Source: Tropicimonas sp033101155
GTDB lineage: Bacteria > Pseudomonadota > Alphaproteobacteria > Rhodobacterales > Rhodobacteraceae
DNA: 64,000 nt
Assembly (NCBI RefSeq): GCF_033101155.1
Contig: NZ_JAWMPX010000005.1
Location: forward strand, 1-64,000
Direction of reading: 5' to 3'
Shown here: positions 50,917-58,875 of the stretch, in pieces
How the letters are laid out: each line of letters opens with the position of its first letter
Position numbering within the stretch: the first letter of the stretch is position 1
Position numbers and translations under genes: made by a program
Notes under the pieces: model-generated
The model's input: the letters and a program-made list of their open reading frames with translations, nothing else
The model's database searches: none
Told to the model about the DNA's origin: nothing

Positions 50917-51837
50917 TTGGTGGACTCGACCCAGCATAGGCCGGTGCTGATGCAAAAGCGCCCTACCAGGAACCTTATTGGTCAGGGCAGTGGCGAAAAC
51001 CTGAGCGATCAGCCCTACGACAAGCGCCGCCTGTCTTATGCCAACACGTTCGAAAACCCGTTCCAGGTTGGCACAATCCACTTGATGGAAGCGCTCACCG
51101 GCAAACTGCGCCTGTTGCGGCTGATCCGGAAATTCGAGGCGATGGGCGTTCCCGAGGGTCAGGCGTTCTGGGCCCAGGCGCTGGACGTGATGGGCGTTGC
51201 CCTGACGACACCGCAGGTACAGATCGACAAGATCCCCGAGACCGGGCCGCTCGTCATCGTGGCGAACCACCCGCATGGGCTGATCGACGGCATGGTCCTG
51301 GCCGAGTTGATCGGGCGCCGGCGGACCGATTACAAGATCCTGACGCGCTCTCTGCTGACCGGCGTCGGCGAGATCGACCAGTTCATGCTCCCGGTGCCCT
51401 TTCCGCATGAGGAGGATGCGCTACAGCAGAATCTCGATATGCGCCGCAAGGCAATGAACCATCTCAAGGAGGGTGGGTGCATTGTGCTCTTCCCGTCCGG
51501 GGTCGTCGCCTCTTCGGACACAATGTTCGGCCCGCCCGTTGAGAGCGAATGGAATCCGTTCACTGCGAAAATGATCCAGCGCAGTCAGGCGCGGGTCCTG
51601 CCGATCTTTTTCCCGGGCAGCAACTCGCGCTGGTACCAGATGGCAAACCGGATCTCGGCCACGCTCCGGCAGGGTTTGCTGCTCTACGAGGTTGTGCATG
51701 CGCTGAACAAACCGCAAGCGCCCGTTGTCGGCCAGCCCATCGAGCGCGACGAGATCAACGAATGGAGCGCAAATCCGCGCGGTTTTGTTGCAATGCTGCG
51801 CGAACAGACCCTGGCACTGCGCGGCCAGAAAGCCTGA
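50917..51837 (+). CDS. 1-acylglycerol-3-phosphate acyltransferase-like protein
   Basis: A 306-residue PlsC-superfamily acyltransferase. The active-site block is VIVANHPHGLIDGMVLAE, with the family NHPxGxxDG pattern, and the substrate block is GGCIVLFPSGVVASSDTMFG. The long N-terminal region resembles the hemolysin/OlsA-like group that can acylate lyso-ornithine lipids, so phospholipid or ornithine lipid synthesis are both possible. The start is TTG at 50917 (GTG at 50920 is an equal choice). It is 24 bases after HPr and may be the operon's last gene. Confidence 0.82.
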   Translation: MVDSTQHRPVLMQKRPTRNLIGQGSGENLSDQPYDKRRLSYANTFENPFQVGTIHLMEALTGKLRLLRLIRKFEAMGVPEGQAFWAQALDVMGVALTTPQVQIDKIPETGPLVIVANHPHGLIDGMVLAELIGRRRTDYKILTRSLLTGVGEIDQFMLPVPFPHEEDALQQNLDMRRKAMNHLKEGGCIVLFPSGVVASSDTMFGPPVESEWNPFTAKMIQRSQARVLPIFFPGSNSRWYQMANRISATLRQGLLLYEVVHALNKPQAPVVGQPIERDEINEWSANPRGFVAMLREQTLALRGQKA

Positions 51838-51840
51838 TCC

Positions 51841-51905
51841 CTCACGATCCCCGCGAGATCTGTTTCGCCCCCGAACCAGCACATCCGCCGGGAGCGAAAC
51901 GTGAG
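51841..51905. terminator. imperfect inverted repeat between convergent genes
   Basis: CTCAC (51841-51845) pairs with GTGAG (51901-51905), and GTTTCGC (51862-51868) with GCGAAAC (51894-51900), around a large loop. It fills the gap between two convergent genes and may end both transcripts. There is no T-run, so the call is weak. Confidence 0.3.
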
Positions 51906-51907
51906 AG

Positions 51908-52783
51908 TCAGCGCGTCGGAACCGGCGTCTCGCCGCGATAGTCGTAGAAGCCGCGACCCGATTTGCGGCCAAGCCAGCCGGCCTCGACATATTTGGTCAA
52001 CAGCGGGCAAGGACGATACTTGGTATCCGCGAGCCCGTCATAGAGCACATTCATGATCGCCAGACAGGTGTCGAGCCCGATGAAATCCGCCAGCTCCAGA
52101 GGGCCCATCGGATGGGCGGCGCCCAGCTTGAGCGCGGTGTCGATGGACCGCACGTTGCCGACGCCCTCGTAGAGCGTGTAAACGGCCTCGTTGATCATCG
52201 GCAGCAGGATCCGGTTGACGATGAAGGCCGGGAAATCCTCGGCGCTCGCAGCCGTCTTGCCGAGCGTGCCGACCAGGGCCAGCAACGTTTGATAGGTCGC
52301 GTCGTCCGTGGCGATGCCGCGGATTAGTTCGACCAGCTTCATCACCGGCACAGGGTTCATGAAATGCAGCCCCATGAAACGCTCGGGCCGGTCGGTACGA
52401 CTTGCCAACCTGGTGATCGAGATCGAAGACGTATTCGAGGTCAGGATCGTCTCCGGCTTCAGATGCGGCAGAAGGTCCTCGAAGATCGCGACCTTGATCG
52501 TCTCGCGCTCAGAGGCTGCTTCGATGATGAGATCGGAGGGGCCGATATCCGACAGCGTCAGAGTCGTGCTGATGCGGGCGAGCGTGTCATCCCGGGCCTC
52601 GGCCGAGATTTTCTCCCGGGAAACCTGCCGGTCAAGGTTCTTCCGGATGGTCGCAATGCCTCGATCGAGCGCTTCCTGACTGATATCACTGAGTTTTACT
52701 TCGTAGCCTGAAAGCGCGAAAACATGGGCGATCCCGTTGCCCATCTGGCCCGCGCCGACGATGCCGACTGTCTTGATGTCCAT
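51908..52783 (-). CDS. hbd: 3-hydroxybutyryl-CoA dehydrogenase
   Basis: A 291-residue 3-hydroxyacyl-CoA dehydrogenase. NAD-binding GAGQMG (10-15) is followed by the catalytic histidine in MGLHFMNPVPVMKLVE and the family signature FPAFIVNRILLPMINEAVY. It oxidises 3-hydroxybutyryl-CoA to acetoacetyl-CoA, in butyrate/PHB or fatty acid metabolism. The ATG at 52783 is placed right before the Rossmann motif, with GAAGGTGGGAACGA upstream. Its grouping with etfBA supports a role in acyl-CoA oxidation. Confidence 0.94.
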   Translation of the reverse strand: MDIKTVGIVGAGQMGNGIAHVFALSGYEVKLSDISQEALDRGIATIRKNLDRQVSREKISAEARDDTLARISTTLTLSDIGPSDLIIEAASERETIKVAIFEDLLPHLKPETILTSNTSSISITRLASRTDRPERFMGLHFMNPVPVMKLVELIRGIATDDATYQTLLALVGTLGKTAASAEDFPAFIVNRILLPMINEAVYTLYEGVGNVRSIDTALKLGAAHPMGPLELADFIGLDTCLAIMNVLYDGLADTKYRPCPLLTKYVEAGWLGRKSGRGFYDYRGETPVPTR

Positions 52784-52962
52784 TCGTTCCCACCTTCTCG
52801 TGGATGCTGCATTTGCACGGAGTCTATGCTGCAACTGCAAAACGTTCCAGCCAACTCCACCTTCCACGATTGCTATAAATCGTCTCAACCTTTCCGTTTA
52901 GGAAAATCGCAATATGGATCGGTCAATCTCGGTTTCGGGTGAATGAGAACTGAGGTGGTGGG

Positions 52963-53793
52963 ATGGCTTTCGAGCATCCGGGCAATGGAGCCCTGGACTA
53001 TCTGCCGTGCAGATACGGCGAATCGAAATTACTCTTCAGAGGACCGAAAAAGCGACTCGACGTGCCATATGTCGCCTTTTTCGGATCAACGGAGACCTAT
53101 GGACGTTTCATTGAAACGCCCTTTCCGGACCTGGTCGGAACGTCTCTCGGGCTCACGAGCGTCAATCTCGGCTGCGTGAATGGCGGTATCGACGTCTACA
53201 ACAAGGATCAGACGCTGCTGGACATCGCCGCGGAGGCGAAAGTCACGGTCCTGCAAGTCATGGGGGCGCACAACCTGAGTAACCGGTTTTACTCAGTGCA
53301 TCCACGCCGCAACGACCGTTTCGTCGGCCCCTCCGCGTTGATGCAGACGGTGTATCGCGAGGTGGATTTCACCGATTTCGCCTTCACGCGGCATCTGATG
53401 ACCAACCTCCGGGCGCAATGTCGGCAACGTTTCGAAATGGTGACGAATGAGCTCAAGGCGGCCTGGACGGCCCGGATGCACAGCCTGCTTGAGAAGATCA
53501 AAGGGCCCAAGGTCCTGCTCTGGCTTGCCGATCACACACCGGAGGAAGCGCGGATCGACCAGGCCGACTACACGCAGGACCCGCTCTATATCAATCGCGA
53601 GATGCTGGACGACCTGCGCAGCAGCATCGATGGTTATGTCGAGGTTGTCTACGATCCGGCGATCCGTGCGACGCGAACCGAGGGCATGGTCTTTTCCGAA
53701 CTCGAAGCTCCTGCGGCAATGGAGACGCCCGGAATGAGCGTTCATCAGGCGGCCAGTACCGCGCTGTCAGAAGAGCTGGCCAAATTTCTCTGA
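52963..53793 (+). CDS. DUF6473-like conserved protein
   Basis: A 276-residue cytoplasmic protein without a named function. The opening GNGALDYLPCRYGESKLLFR followed by PYVAFFGSTETYGRF resembles a family seen widely in Rhodobacteraceae (DUF6473, from memory). A G-S-T-E motif and the VNLGCVNGGIDVY stretch suggest an SGNH-hydrolase-like or sulfotransferase-like fold, but I see no certain catalytic triad. The ATG at 52963 is preceded by GAGGTGGTGGG. It is a single gene with its own terminator, between hbd and etfA. Confidence 0.7.
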   Translation: MAFEHPGNGALDYLPCRYGESKLLFRGPKKRLDVPYVAFFGSTETYGRFIETPFPDLVGTSLGLTSVNLGCVNGGIDVYNKDQTLLDIAAEAKVTVLQVMGAHNLSNRFYSVHPRRNDRFVGPSALMQTVYREVDFTDFAFTRHLMTNLRAQCRQRFEMVTNELKAAWTARMHSLLEKIKGPKVLLWLADHTPEEARIDQADYTQDPLYINREMLDDLRSSIDGYVEVVYDPAIRATRTEGMVFSELEAPAAMETPGMSVHQAASTALSEELAKFL

Positions 53794-53801
53794 AAAAGAA
53801 G

Positions 53802-53826
53802 AAGGCCCGCCGGGATGGCGGGCCTT
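53802..53826. terminator. bidirectional rho-independent terminator
   Basis: A perfect 10-base-pair stem (AAGGCCCGCC at 53802-53811, GGCGGGCCTT at 53817-53826) with a five-base loop. It has T-rich flanks on both strands (TTCCTGTT after it on plus, TTCTTCTTTTTC on minus), so it can end both the DUF6473-like gene and etfA. Confidence 0.85.
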
Positions 53827-53861
53827 CCTGTTCCGGGTGGCGCCCCTGAGGGGCGGCTCGG

Positions 53862-54788
53862 TCAGACTTTGTCGGTCAGTTCGGGAACAGCGGCGAAGAG
53901 ATCCGCGACCAAGCCGTAATCGGCGACCTGGAAGATCGGTGCTTCCTCGTCCTTGTTGATTGCCACGATGACCTTGGAGTCTTTCATGCCGGCCAGGTGC
54001 TGAATCGCACCGGAGATGCCAATGGCGATGTAGAGATCCGGCGCGACGACCTTGCCGGTCTGGCCCACCTGCCAGTCATTCGGGGCATAGCCCGAGTCGA
54101 CTGCAGCACGGGATGCCCCGACAGCGGCGCCGAGCTTGTCGGCCAGCGCCTCGATCATCTTGAAATCGTCTTCCGAGCCGACACCGCGGCCACCGGAGAC
54201 AACCACGCCCGCCGAGGTCAGTTCCGGACGGTCCGATTCGGCGACCTTGTCTTCGACCCACTCGGACAGGCCCGGATTTGCGACGGCAGCGATGCTTTCG
54301 ACGGCGGCAGAACCACCCTCGCCCGCGGCCTCGAAATTGGCGGTCCGGATCGAGACAACCTTCGTGGCATCCGCGGACTTGACGGTCTGGATCGCGTTGC
54401 CAGCATAGATCGGGCGCTCGAACGTATCGGCATCGACGACGGCAGTGATGTCGGAGATTACCATAACGTCGAGCAGCGCGGCGACACGCGGCAGGATGTT
54501 CTTGGCCGAGGCCGTGGCCGGGCCGACGATGTGGGAATAGTCGCCGGCGAGCGAGACGACCAGGTCCGCAATCGGCTCGGCCAAGCCATTGCCATAGGCG
54601 GCATCATCGGCACAGAGCACCTTCGCTACACCGTCGATCTTGGCGGCGGCTTCGGCTGCGCCGCCACACCCGGCAGAGGCGCAGAGTACGGTCACGTCAC
54701 CGAGCGCCTTGGCGGCGGTCACGGCCTTGGCGGTGGCGTCAACGGAGAGGTCGGCGCCGTGCACTTCGGCAAGGAGGAGAACAGCCAT
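53862..54788 (-). CDS. etfA: electron transfer flavoprotein subunit alpha
   Basis: A 308-residue EtfA. The FAD-binding C-terminal domain has VVSGGRGVGSEDDFKMIEAL, GASRAAVDSGYAPNDWQVGQ and APDLYIAIGISGAIQHLAGM. The N-terminal domain begins AVLLLAEVHGADLS. With EtfB it carries electrons from acyl-CoA and other dehydrogenases to ETF-quinone oxidoreductase. The start overlaps the etfB stop as TGATG (54786-54790). Confidence 0.96.
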   Translation of the reverse strand: MAVLLLAEVHGADLSVDATAKAVTAAKALGDVTVLCASAGCGGAAEAAAKIDGVAKVLCADDAAYGNGLAEPIADLVVSLAGDYSHIVGPATASAKNILPRVAALLDVMVISDITAVVDADTFERPIYAGNAIQTVKSADATKVVSIRTANFEAAGEGGSAAVESIAAVANPGLSEWVEDKVAESDRPELTSAGVVVSGGRGVGSEDDFKMIEALADKLGAAVGASRAAVDSGYAPNDWQVGQTGKVVAPDLYIAIGISGAIQHLAGMKDSKVIVAINKDEEAPIFQVADYGLVADLFAAVPELTDKV

Positions 54789-55549
54789 CAGAGGACCCCC
54801 GCTTCGTCTTTGAGTTTCGCAACCAGCTCATCCACGGAGCCGACAATGACACCCGCCTTGCGAGCCTCGGGCTCGGAGGTCTTGACGATCTCCAGGCGCG
54901 GCGTGGTGTCGACGCCGTAATCGGCGGGCGTCTTGACATCAAGCGGCTTCTTCTTCGCCTTCATGATGTTCGGCAGAGAGGCGTAGCGCGGCTCGTTGAG
55001 GCGCAAATCGACCGTGAGAACGGCCGGGGTCTTGACCTTGATGGTCTGCAACCCACCATCGACCTCGCGGGTCACGAGCACGCTGTCGCCATCGACATCC
55101 ACCTCGGAGGCGAAGGCTCCCTGGGACCAGCCGAGCAGGGCTGCGAGCATCTGGCCGGTGGCGTTCAGGTCATTGTCGATCGCCTGCTTGCCGCAGAGCA
55201 CGAGACCGGGCTCTTCTTCATCGACAATCCCTTTGAGGATCTTGGCGACGGCGAGCGGCTCGATATCGGTATGCACATCATCGGCAGCTTCGACGAGGAT
55301 GGCGCGGTCGGCCCCCATGGCCAGTGCGGTGCGCAGGGTTTCCTGGCTCTGCTTGACGCCAACCGAGACAGCGACGATTTCAGTCGCCTTGCCGGCTTCC
55401 CTGAGGCGAATGGCCTCTTCGACGGCGATTTCGTCGAAGGGGTTCATCGACATTTTGACATTGGCCAGATCGACGCCGCTCCCGTCCGCCTTGACGCGGA
55501 CCTTCACGTTATAGTCGATCACGCGCTTGACGGGTACGAGGACCTTCAT
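54788..55549 (-). CDS. etfB: electron transfer flavoprotein subunit beta
   Basis: A 253-residue EtfB. Family marks are KVLVPVKRVIDYNVKVRV, NPFDEIAVEEAIRLREAG and the signature VKTPAVLTVDLRLNEPRYAS, plus the AMP-site region LVLCGKQAIDNDLNATGQML. It is the first gene of the etfBA pair, preceded by AGGAGA on the minus strand and a structured leader. Confidence 0.96.
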   Translation of the reverse strand: MKVLVPVKRVIDYNVKVRVKADGSGVDLANVKMSMNPFDEIAVEEAIRLREAGKATEIVAVSVGVKQSQETLRTALAMGADRAILVEAADDVHTDIEPLAVAKILKGIVDEEEPGLVLCGKQAIDNDLNATGQMLAALLGWSQGAFASEVDVDGDSVLVTREVDGGLQTIKVKTPAVLTVDLRLNEPRYASLPNIMKAKKKPLDVKTPADYGVDTTPRLEIVKTSEPEARKAGVIVGSVDELVAKLKDEAGVL

Positions 55550-55890
55550 TCACGTGTCTCCTGTTGGGCCGGGCAGCCAGCCCGGCAGTTGATTTGTCAT
55601 TCCATCGGCAATCTGCTTAGCGGAGGCTTCTTCGCTGCAACAGCAAAAAAACGACCATGCAGCCCTCGCCGACGCCGCGTTTTTTGTCGCGGCGAGAAAT
55701 ATTGTTTCGCATCTGCAGCACGACTGCGCGGTTGAGATGGCTTCCACCACCTCGTGCCGCCAGAGGGTGTCCTGGTGATTTTTAGCGCCGGACGCCCCGC
55801 GCTCTCCCATCGGTGAACCGGACGTTAACCAGCCGTTAACCCGGGCACGGCATCACAGGCCCCACTTTCGTCTTGCAGGATGCCAGCCCC
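55550..55890. other. structured etfB leader and divergent spacer
   Basis: A 341-base gene-free region between etfB and a small plus-strand gene. It holds two hairpins: CCGGGC/GCCCGG (55569-55574 with 55580-55585), 20 bases before the etfB start and just outside its AGGAGA site, and CGCCGCG/CGCGGCG (55673-55679 with 55688-55694) with a T-rich loop. Two GTTAACC-like copies (CGTTAACCAG and CGTTAACCC near 55823-55843) lie near the other side. No coding frame here has a ribosome site. Confidence 0.45.
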
Positions 55891-56067
55891 GTGACCGCCA
55901 TTGCCAATGAAATTGCCGAGTTGCACGCCGCTATGACACGCGCGCGTGCGATGGGCTTCGAGCGAACAGCCGAAGCGATGCAACAGGTCTTTGATGAGAT
56001 GTTGGCGAATGCGGCCTCTCCGACGCCGGGCTCCCGGTTGGGATCAAAGCTGAAGGAGCCGAGCTGA
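55891..56067 (+). CDS. 58-residue small helical protein
   Basis: A 58-residue peptide predicted to be mostly alpha-helical and amphipathic (NEIAELHAAMTRARAMGFER, then TAEAMQQVFDEMLANA), with a basic tail. I do not recognise a family. The GTG at 55891 is the most likely start (GCAGGA about ten bases upstream); TTG 55873 and ATG 55933 are alternatives. Its stop overlaps the next ATG as TGATG (56066-56069), and the codon pattern is like that of neighbouring genes. The two small genes appear to form their own unit. Confidence 0.6.
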   Translation: MTAIANEIAELHAAMTRARAMGFERTAEAMQQVFDEMLANAASPTPGSRLGSKLKEPS

Positions 56068-56276
56068 TGTCGAAAGATCTGAAAAATGATATCGGAGAAA
56101 CGCTTTGTGCCGCCTGTGCTGCCTCCAAGAAGGCCGCACATCAGGGCACGGTCGATCAGGCACAGGCAGCGCTGAAGGTCGCCACCGATGAGATGGGCGA
56201 CCTGCCCCATCGGGAGACTTGCCCGAATGGCGGGTCAGGCGAGCCGGGCTGCCCCTTGATGCGGCACGCGCTCTAG
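56067..56276 (+). CDS. 69-residue cysteine-containing small protein
   Basis: A 69-residue protein with two cysteine pairs: LCAACAASKK (a CxxC near the N-terminus) and ETCPNGGSGEPGCPLMRH near the C-terminus. Four cysteines and nearby histidines could bind zinc or an iron-sulfur cluster; this is inference. The start is firm: AAGGAG lies nine bases upstream and the ATG overlaps the stop of the 58-residue gene. It converges with the adenosyltransferase gene, with only 12 bases between stops. No family recognised. Confidence 0.65.
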   Translation: MSKDLKNDIGETLCAACAASKKAAHQGTVDQAQAALKVATDEMGDLPHRETCPNGGSGEPGCPLMRHAL

Positions 56277-56288
56277 CGGGGTTCGCCG

Positions 56289-56861
56289 TCAGCGATTTGC
56301 GCCGGGAACCCAGAGCACATCAGCCGTACCGTTCTCGTTCGCAACCCGTGCGGCAACAAAGAACCAATCCGACAGTCGGTTAAGATATTTAACAGCGGCC
56401 GGGTTCACGCTCTCGTCGGCAGCAAGCTCGACCGAGAGACGTTCGGCGCGGCGTGAGACTGTCCGGCACAGGTGGAGATGGGCCGCGAGCGCGCTCCCGC
56501 CGGGCAGGATAAAGCTGCGCAACGGGGTGAGGTCGGCATTCATTGCGTCGATCTCAGCTTCCAGCCGCTCGACCTGTGCCGCAACCATGCGCAGCGGTGG
56601 GTATTCCGCGTCGGCGTCCTTCTCCATCTCCGGACGGCAGAGATCGGCTCCAAGATCGAAGAGGTCGTTCTGGATCGCCGCGAGTCGTGCGGCCATCTCG
56701 CCATCCGCATGCAGCCGGGCCATGCCGAGGCAGGCATTGCATTCATCGACCGTGCCATAGGCGTTGACCCGCGCGGAATGCTTGGCGACGCGGGTGCCAT
56801 TGCCGAGCGCGGTGTCGCCACCGTCGCCGGTCCGGGTGTAGATCTTGTTCAGGACAACCAT
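56289..56861 (-). CDS. cob(I)alamin adenosyltransferase, PduO type
   Basis: A 190-residue PduO-type ATP:corrinoid adenosyltransferase. The ATP-binding N-terminus is KIYTRTGDGGDTALGNGTRV, followed by NAYGTVDECNACLG, and the conserved helix includes CRTVSRRAERLSVELA and YLNRLSDWFFVAARVAN. It converts cob(I)alamin to adenosylcobalamin. The start at 56861 follows CGGAGGCTGAAT. It is 2 bases after the HIG1-type gene and is often near etfBA in this group. Confidence 0.93.
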   Translation of the reverse strand: MVVLNKIYTRTGDGGDTALGNGTRVAKHSARVNAYGTVDECNACLGMARLHADGEMAARLAAIQNDLFDLGADLCRPEMEKDADAEYPPLRMVAAQVERLEAEIDAMNADLTPLRSFILPGGSALAAHLHLCRTVSRRAERLSVELAADESVNPAAVKYLNRLSDWFFVAARVANENGTADVLWVPGANR

Positions 56862-56863
56862 AT

Positions 56864-57067
56864 TCAGCCTCCGCGGCGCAGCCAGACAAAGAGAAGGATC
56901 AGAAGAATCGCCACGAATTGCGCGATGATCCGGTAGCGCATGATGCGGTTCGCGTGTTTGCGGTTGAATTCGCCGCCGCGCGCGAAACCGCCGATCCCGG
57001 TCAACAGGATGAACAGCACCGCAAGCACCGCAAGCGCGACGAGAATGAACAACGGATCGTTCAGCAT
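56864..57067 (-). CDS. small twin-transmembrane HIG1-domain-like protein
   Basis: A 67-residue membrane protein with two hydrophobic helices (about 4-28 and 45-63) and a conserved loop RGGEFNRKHANRIMRYRIIA. The loop matches the HIG1 domain pattern known from respiratory supercomplex factors. A role next to the cytochrome oxidase or bc1 complex is possible but unproven in bacteria. It is almost contiguous with the cobalamin adenosyltransferase gene, so they are likely co-transcribed. Confidence 0.82.
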   Translation of the reverse strand: MLNDPLFILVALAVLAVLFILLTGIGGFARGGEFNRKHANRIMRYRIIAQFVAILLILLFVWLRRGG

Positions 57068-57133
57068 ACGGGCCTCCCCTTCCTGGACCTTCCGACAGGC
57101 TTACCGGCTCGCGCACCGAAAGCGAAGCCCCGA

Positions 57134-57991
57134 TCAGCCCCGGCGGATCAGGGCGTCCAGCGCCCGGGTCGGCAGGAGGCGGCGGAGCAGCCCCATGATC
57201 CAGGTTGCCTGGGTCACATAGTAGCGCGGCTTCGGATTGCGGCTCTCCAGCGCGTGAATCAGCTTGGCGGTTACGGCCTCGGGTCCGAGTTCGAACCGGT
57301 CCGGCTTGCCGCGTTCAGCGTAGAGCCGGTTGAGAAGGGAGTGCTCATATTGCTCGGCGCGCGGCGAGGCACGCCAGTCGATCCAATGCTCGAAATGCGG
57401 AATCGAATTGACCCGGATCTTCGACGTGATCGGACCGGGCTCGATCAGGACGACCTTGATGCCGGCATCTTCCATTTCGAGCCGCAGCACGTCGGTCAGC
57501 CCCTCCAGCGCGTATTTCGAAGAGACATAGGCGCCGCGCCATTTCATCGGCACCAGCCCGAGCACCGAGGAGCAATTGACGATCCGTCCGCCGCCCTGCG
57601 CCCGCATGATCGGGATCACGCGATGCGTGAGTTCATGATACCCGAAGAAATTCGCCTCGAAGAGACTGCGCAACCCATCCGTTGGAAGGTCTTCCAACGC
57701 CCCGGGCAAGGCGAAGGCGCCATTGTTGAAGAGCGCATCGAGCCGACCGCCATTCCGCGCCACGATCTCGTCGAGGCAGGCCTGCATGGAGGCGGGGTCC
57801 GTGTAATCGAGCTGAAGGCTTTCCAGCCCCTCCGCCGCCAGCCGCGCAACATCTTCCGCCTTTCGGCAAGTCGCGAAAACGCGCCAGCCATGCGCCTTGA
57901 GCCCATGGGCCGCCGCATATCCGATTCCGGATGAACAACCTGTGATCAGGATGGATTTTGGGGTCGGCATTGATGTCGTTTCATTCGTCAT
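57134..57991 (-). CDS. short-chain dehydrogenase/reductase
   Basis: A 285-residue classical SDR. Cofactor motif TGCSSGIG (17-24), structural NNGAFA in place of the usual NNAG, catalytic Ser in VNCSSVLG, and Tyr155/Lys159 in AYVSSKYALEG are all present. The C-terminal tail is basic with a hydrophobic helix (ATWIMGLLRRLLPTRAL), which suggests membrane association. Substrate is unknown; relatives act on retinoids, steroids or fatty compounds. The start at 57991 lacks a strong ribosome site; 57970 is an alternative. Confidence 0.85.
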   Translation of the reverse strand: MTNETTSMPTPKSILITGCSSGIGYAAAHGLKAHGWRVFATCRKAEDVARLAAEGLESLQLDYTDPASMQACLDEIVARNGGRLDALFNNGAFALPGALEDLPTDGLRSLFEANFFGYHELTHRVIPIMRAQGGGRIVNCSSVLGLVPMKWRGAYVSSKYALEGLTDVLRLEMEDAGIKVVLIEPGPITSKIRVNSIPHFEHWIDWRASPRAEQYEHSLLNRLYAERGKPDRFELGPEAVTAKLIHALESRNPKPRYYVTQATWIMGLLRRLLPTRALDALIRRG

Positions 57992-58050
57992 GACGGGGTC
58001 TCGCTGTTGCGCGCCCCCTCCTGCCGCCGTTTCCGGCAGTACACAAGCCG

Positions 58051-58701
58051 TCAGCCGTTATTGTCCTCGCCGGCCAGAAACTCGCGCGACATGTAGCCGG
58101 TGGTGTCACCATTCTCGAACCGGATCCGGGCCCAACTCGCCCCCTCGAAAGAAATGAGTTCGACCGGGTCGCCATTGGCGACCGTGCCGACGACACGGTA
58201 CTGTGTCGAGGGGCCAGATCGAACATTTACGCGGCTTCCGGTGACGAACATGGTGCGCGGCGCACGCGCAACCTGAAGAGACGGCGAGGCCGGCTCGTCG
58301 GTAACGGCAAGCGTCAGGTCCAATCCAGCGAAGACGTTGGCATCAGCATCAGTGGCTTCAGTGTCGGTGGCATCGGCCACTTCCAGCTGTGCGCCTTCGG
58401 TTTCATCGAGCGCCAGCGCCTGCAACAGCGCGGCCTCGACACCGGCCTGTATCTCCTGTCCCGCAAAGGAAGCTGAAACGAGATCCTCAGTCTTTTCCTC
58501 TGCCACGGCCGGCTGCAGGAAGCCGGCCCCCTCGGAAGCTTCGGCCAGCTGCTTGGAGCCGACGCTCGCCAACGCGATCGGAGACGTGTTCGCCCGGGCG
58601 ACCGGAACGTCCTTGTTTTCTGGCCTTTCGGGCGCGTCGGGTGCAACCATCATCGCCACACCAAGGATCAGCAACGTCCCGGCAATATATCTTCCAAGCA
58701 T
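58051..58701 (-). CDS. SH3-domain-containing periplasmic protein
   Basis: A 216-residue protein. An N-terminal hydrophobic anchor or signal (about 5-22, YIAGTLLILGVAMMVA) leads into a long acidic, low-complexity stretch (about 60-145, rich in Ala, Glu, Asp and Thr). A C-terminal bacterial SH3 domain follows (about 150-210: FVTGSRVNVRSGPSTQYRVV, then GYMSREFLAGE). The NVRSGPST core is the classical SH3b motif. It probably works at the cell wall. It is upstream of the SDR gene and divergent from parC. Confidence 0.82.
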   Translation of the reverse strand: MLGRYIAGTLLILGVAMMVAPDAPERPENKDVPVARANTSPIALASVGSKQLAEASEGAGFLQPAVAEEKTEDLVSASFAGQEIQAGVEAALLQALALDETEGAQLEVADATDTEATDADANVFAGLDLTLAVTDEPASPSLQVARAPRTMFVTGSRVNVRSGPSTQYRVVGTVANGDPVELISFEGASWARIRFENGDTTGYMSREFLAGEDNNG

Positions 58702-58875
58702 CTGAATGCCCCCAAATCACGCACATGAGAATCGAACACAAAATACGGTTTGAGAGCAACTATAGCATTTTGCCCAGAAAGAAAGGTGGGCAATATCACC
58801 TACTGCCCGCCCCCTCGCGTTTCACGGCACCGGAGACGCTTGTTCGTCCCGGGCGCGTTGGCTACACAGGCGGGC

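Noticed and set aside
55550..55810. Small minus-strand frame upstream of etfB
   Set aside because: It covers the two leader hairpins and the etfB ribosome site; composition is not protein-like.
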